Shown: in pieces, positions 13,815-15,776 of the stretch
Numbering within the stretch: position 1 is the first letter of the stretch
Layout: each line of letters begins with the position of its first letter
Origin: Bacillota bacterium
Lineage (GTDB): Bacteria > Bacillota_E > RBS10-35 > JAJYVN01
NCBI GenBank assembly: GCA_021846605.1
Contig: JAJZWQ010000068.1
Location: 1-15,776 of the forward strand
Direction: 5' to 3'
Length of the DNA: 15,776 bases
The notes under the pieces: generated by a model
What the model saw: only the letters and a program-made list of their open reading frames with translations
Told to the model about the DNA's origin: nothing
Databases searched by the model: none
Position numbers and translations under genes: made by a program

Positions 13815-14451
13815 AAGCTCCTCCGTTTCGGGACCCGTACGGGGCCAGCAGAATAGGCAGATCGGATGAGGCGTAAACGAGGGCGGCCCATCCCAGGACA
13901 GCACGGGTACTCATATCGGTTATCGAGATGATGGCCTGGCATTCTGAGGGTCGACCTGGGGCACGGGAGTTTTCAGGGGGGGCGAGCCCGGCAGAGCCCG
14001 TGTACACGGCATCGAAGTCCAATCCGGGCAGAGGGGGGAGATAGATCTCAGACCCGGGCTGGGACAGTTCCAACCACGGTTTCTGCCGCCCTTCGCTCCA
14101 GATGCGTCGGCCCCGCTGGACCCGGCGTGGGAGCGTCACTGTACCTTCGAGGCGTGCGGGGCATGGCGGCCCCGGACGGCGACGGCAAGGGCACCCGGCC
14201 CCAGCCGAAACCGGGACGGGCGGCATGTGCACGCCCGTGACGTCTGGCAATGGCCGCGAGGTATGGCGGCGCAAGTTCGCGGACGAGCACGGCGGACAAC
14301 CTGGTGACCTCCTCACGTGGCGGGTTCTCGCGGACGATCTGCACAAGTGGGTGCGTCGCCCGACGGTGCGCGGCCAGGGGTTGGAACCGCAGCCGCCACG
14401 CCAGGCGCTGCGCCACCGTCGGAAGACGTACAATGGCTGGGGGTGCACGGC
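13815..14451. other. Intergenic region, possibly with gene remnants
   Basis: No gene could be established. The part next to the SLH gene holds its leader and a possible promoter (13850-13877). From about 13950 to 14100 the minus strand reads RQKPWLELSQPGSEIYLPPL and then GLDFDAV, and from 14240 to 14416 the minus strand reads IVRENPPREEVTRLSAVLV. Both look somewhat protein-like, but neither has family motifs nor a clear start with a ribosome binding site, so they could be decayed coding sequence or chance open frames in high-GC DNA. Confidence 0.4.
13850..13877 (-). promoter_or_regulatory. Possible promoter of the SLH protein gene
   Basis: On the minus strand TTTACG (complement of 13872-13877) and TATTCT (complement of 13850-13855) are separated by 16 bases, each matching its consensus hexamer at four of six positions. 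The start would be near 13843, giving a leader of about 30 bases with GGAGGAG (complement of 13818-13824) placed correctly. Weak matches make this tentative. Confidence 0.3.
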
Positions 14452-14679
14452 ATGCCCTGGGAGGACCACATCGCGATCGATCCCGCCGTGAGGGGCGGGC
14501 AGCCGGTCATTCGGGGCACCCGCCTGCCAGTCGGCGTGGTCCTCGGGGCCCTGGCCGCTGGCGAGCGAACGGAGGACCTGTGCCAGGCGTACGCCCTGTG
14601 TGAGGAACAGATCAGGGCCTGCCTCGCTTTTGCCGCGGCCGAGATCGCCGAGGGCAGGTACCACGCGGTTCCTCCTTGA
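14452..14679 (+). CDS. DUF433-family antitoxin
   Basis: This is a 75-residue protein of the DUF433 family: HIAIDPAVRGGQPVIRGTRL, then PVGVVLGALAAGERTEDLCQAYA and IRACLAFAAAEI at the end. The fold includes a helix-turn-helix, and in TA pairs such proteins neutralise a PIN-like DUF5615 toxin and bind the operon's own promoter. Start at the ATG 14452 gives MPWEDHIAIDP, the usual N-terminus. GTG at 14443 is an alternative, and the GGGGG upstream is a modest binding site. The stop overlaps the beginning of the toxin reading frame, the usual coupled layout. The antitoxin appears intact although its partner toxin is broken, so it may be a relic or act in trans on related toxins. Confidence 0.8.
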   Translation: MPWEDHIAIDPAVRGGQPVIRGTRLPVGVVLGALAAGERTEDLCQAYALCEEQIRACLAFAAAEIAEGRYHAVPP

Positions 14680-15000
14680 CGAGTGTGTTCCCAGACAGCT
14701 GACGGCACGGTTGCGCGACAGAGACACGACGTGTTGGACCCCCGTGGATCGGCGCTGCGCGGAGCGAGCGACGAGGCGCGATTGGCGCGAACCATCGAAG
14801 AAGCTCGGGTCTTGGTCACGCGCGACAGCGGACTGGGGGGCCTGGCCCTTCGCAGTCTGGAGCAGGGCGGTGAGCCTGGGAGTCGTTCTGATCAGGCTGC
14901 CGGCTGAAATGGCCAGTAAAGATACGGCTGCGACCGTGGAAGCGGCAGTACTCCTTGGCGGACTTGCCCATCGACGGTCTCGGTGTGTTCGCGGTCATTT
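14663..15000 (+). pseudogene. DUF5615 PIN-like toxin, decayed
   Basis: The reading frame begins RFLLDECVPRQLTARLRD, the N-terminal motif of DUF5615 PIN-like nucleases with the conserved LLDE aspartate. There the normal ATG appears as ACG (14663-14665). Near 14722-14724 homology moves to another frame (RHDVLDPRGSALRGASDEA, later RVLVTRDSGLGGLALRSLE), and near 14878-14882 it returns to the first frame (GVVLIRLPAE). One missing base at the first place and one extra at the second would restore a continuous protein. A third shift may precede VFAVISL (14985 on), so the end is approximate. DUF5615 proteins are predicted ribonucleases of type II toxin-antitoxin pairs. With no start codon and two shifts it cannot be made in functional form unless these are sequence errors. 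Confidence 0.7.
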
Positions 15001-15241
15001 CGCTTCCGAGTTCGGCTTGTGGTCCGCCGAGCGCCCTCCGAGTAGCCGGCGGCGAACGTCTTCCGCGCAAGGAACGCGGTGAGTTTTGGCCGTTGGTCGG
15101 GCCTTGCTCCATCTAACAGGTGTCTAACCGCTGGGGCGGCCAGAGCCCTCTGAGACAATCACCACGTGAACGACTGGTTTTGGCAAAGCGTTGCAGGCGT
15201 TGGGATGGTTCCATAGACGGCGCAGGTGTTCGCCGAGTTGT
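15001..15241. other. Intergenic region between the toxin remnant and the tRNA fragment
   Basis: I see no gene. Open frames crossing it on the minus strand are created by antisense reading of the tRNA-like sequence and are not protein-like. It would be the place for the 5' half of a tRNA-Leu, but no GCCGGGG acceptor strand or GGTAGAC D-loop is present. Confidence 0.45.
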
Positions 15242-15300
15242 CGGACTTAACATCCGCTGCCGGGAACGGCGTGCGGGTTCGAGTCCCGCCCCCGGCACCA
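15242..15300 (+). pseudogene. 3' fragment of tRNA-Leu(UAA), possible attachment site scar
   Basis: The last 59 bases of a class II tRNA are recognisable. An anticodon arm CGGA-CTTAACA-TCCG carries anticodon TAA. It is followed by a GCCG/CGGC variable arm (15259-15270) of the leucine type. A T arm GCGGG-TTCGAGT-CCCGC (15273-15289) and the acceptor 3' strand with discriminator A and encoded CCA (15290-15300) complete it. The 5' acceptor strand and D arm are missing upstream, and position 37 is C where a purine is usual. A tRNA 3' half without its 5' half is the classic product of integrase recombination at a tRNA gene. Confidence 0.65.
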
Positions 15301-15325
15301 CAAGAGACACAGGGGCTTGCGAGAG

Positions 15326-15353
15326 GGCGGCTGGGAGCATGCTTCCAGCCGCC
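15326..15353 (+). terminator. Hairpin following the tRNA-like sequence
   Basis: GGCGGCTGG (15326-15334) pairs perfectly with CCAGCCGCC (15345-15353). The intervening bases contain the palindrome AGCATGCT. The outer sequence GACAC (15306-15310) can pair with GTGTC (15358-15362), enlarging the structure. No T run follows. The position just after a tRNA 3' end fits a transcription terminator left from the original tRNA gene. Confidence 0.45.
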
Positions 15354-15776
15354 TGCCGTGTCTTGCTGCCGTGGCCCGGGGCGCGGGTCGTGGCGGTGGC
15401 CGGTGTCTGGTCGGGCGCCCCGCCTCTTCGCTCTCCGGTCGCTCGGCCCCAACCGACGCCGGGGGCCATCGCCCTCGCCTGGCTCCGCGCCCGCGGCGCG
15501 CCCGACGCCTTATCCGCGCTCACCGCCCACCCAACGGCCCTCACGGCCGAGGTCCACTTCCGCCGCACCGACGCCTACTGGCTCGTCCTCTGCCACCATG
15601 GAGCCCGCCTGCTGTGCGCCGTCGCGGTCCTGCCGCGGCGGACGCAGATCGCGGGGCCCTGGCAGGCCCATCGTGCGCTGGTGGCCGTGCCCTCGGAGTT
15701 CCTGACCGACGGCGCCTGCCTGTATGCGGTGTGGCTAACGGTTGACGGTTTGAGGGCGCCAGCAATTCAGGCGGCG
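15339..15776 (+). CDS. Partial protein of unknown function at right edge
   Basis: A frame without stop runs from an ATG at 15339 (or a GTG at 15390) off the window end. From about 15450 it looks like genuine protein: AIALAWLRARGAPDALSALT, EVHFRRTDAYWLVLCHHGAR, then AVAVLPRRTQIAGPWQAHRA and FLTDGACLYAVWLTVDG, with alternating charged and hydrophobic residues. I do not recognise a family. The start is uncertain: the ATG lies in the hairpin loop at 15326-15353 and neither start has a good ribosome binding site. The N-terminal 35 codons are low in information and may be non-coding, so the frame could be the tail of a truncated gene. It lies directly beyond the tRNA-Leu fragment, where integrated elements commonly begin. 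Confidence 0.4.
   Translation, partial: MLPAACRVLLPWPGARVVAVAGVWSGAPPLRSPVARPQPTPGAIALAWLRARGAPDALSALTAHPTALTAEVHFRRTDAYWLVLCHHGARLLCAVAVLPRRTQIAGPWQAHRALVAVPSEFLTDGACLYAVWLTVDGLRAPAIQAA

Noticed and set aside
11961..13856. A 631-codon plus-strand open frame
   Set aside because: Antisense shadow of the SLH-domain protein; glycine/arginine-rich without domains.
13804..14727. A 307-codon minus-strand open frame
   Set aside because: It spans the antitoxin gene in antisense, overlaps the SLH gene start and shows no family motif; a small protein-like patch is mentioned under the intergenic entry only.
15113..15568. Minus-strand frame containing PGAGLEPARRSRQ
   Set aside because: This peptide is the well-known artefact of translating the antisense strand of a tRNA 3' half, not a gene.
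15226..15705. Plus-strand 159-codon frame through the tRNA-like sequence
   Set aside because: It reads through the tRNA arms (VRVRVPPPAP is the usual artefact) and is low complexity afterwards; another frame there looks more protein-like.
1..15776. CRISPR array, rRNA genes or a complete transposase
   Set aside because: No regularly spaced repeats, no rRNA-like blocks and no transposase motifs were found on either strand by eye.

Overview
The window is a high-GC bacterial segment with strong GGAGG-type ribosome binding sites, a C-terminal triple SLH-domain surface protein, Tat-type lipoprotein signals and a CCA-encoding tRNA-Leu fragment. Together these suggest a high-GC, possibly thermophilic, Firmicutes-like lineage (Limnochordia, Symbiobacteria or Thermaerobacter-like) or a Chloroflexi-like one. 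This placement is an inference from gene style only. No rRNA or other marker gene is present.

Layout. At the left edge (minus strand) is the first 22 codons of a secreted protein with a Tat-like signal. A 660-base non-coding stretch with a terminator-like hairpin follows, then an intact phytanoyl-CoA dioxygenase family gene (731-1516, minus). Divergent to it lies an AraC-type regulator pseudogene (1628-2303), broken by at least two frameshifts and cut off before its second helix-turn-helix. The cut coincides with an approximately 100-base repeat that recurs in the same orientation at 3544. Between the two repeat copies lies a MarR regulator plus ArsN1-like N-acetyltransferase pair (minus). 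Their ATGA overlap is one base out of register.

From 3882 to 6307 (minus) come a MarC-type membrane protein, an HX4D-type nickel/cobalt-transporter-like membrane protein and a Fur-family metalloregulator. A clear promoter with an embedded 7-1-7 dyad precedes the transporter. Running the other way, 6577-11326 is a sugar-catabolism cluster: Gfo/Idh/MocA dehydrogenase, xylose-isomerase-like TIM-barrel enzyme, a deleted and frameshifted LacI regulator, and a large Tat-lipoprotein solute-binding protein with an unusual C-terminal concanavalin-like domain. It ends with a strong hairpin, and no permease or ATPase genes are present. A 12-bp palindrome with central CG just upstream of the dehydrogenase is a good candidate operator.

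The right third holds a degenerate excisionase-like HTH ORF, a secreted CAP/Ig-like/SLH surface protein (minus), an intact DUF433 antitoxin next to a decayed DUF5615 PIN-like toxin, and a 3' fragment of tRNA-Leu(UAA) that may be an integration scar. A protein-like reading frame of unknown function then runs off the window end.

The recurring theme is decay. AraC, LacI, the MarR end, the DUF5615 toxin and the excisionase-like ORF all carry apparent indels, while the enzymes, transport and surface genes are intact. This could be real pseudogenisation around mobile-element scars or assembly indels; reads would decide.
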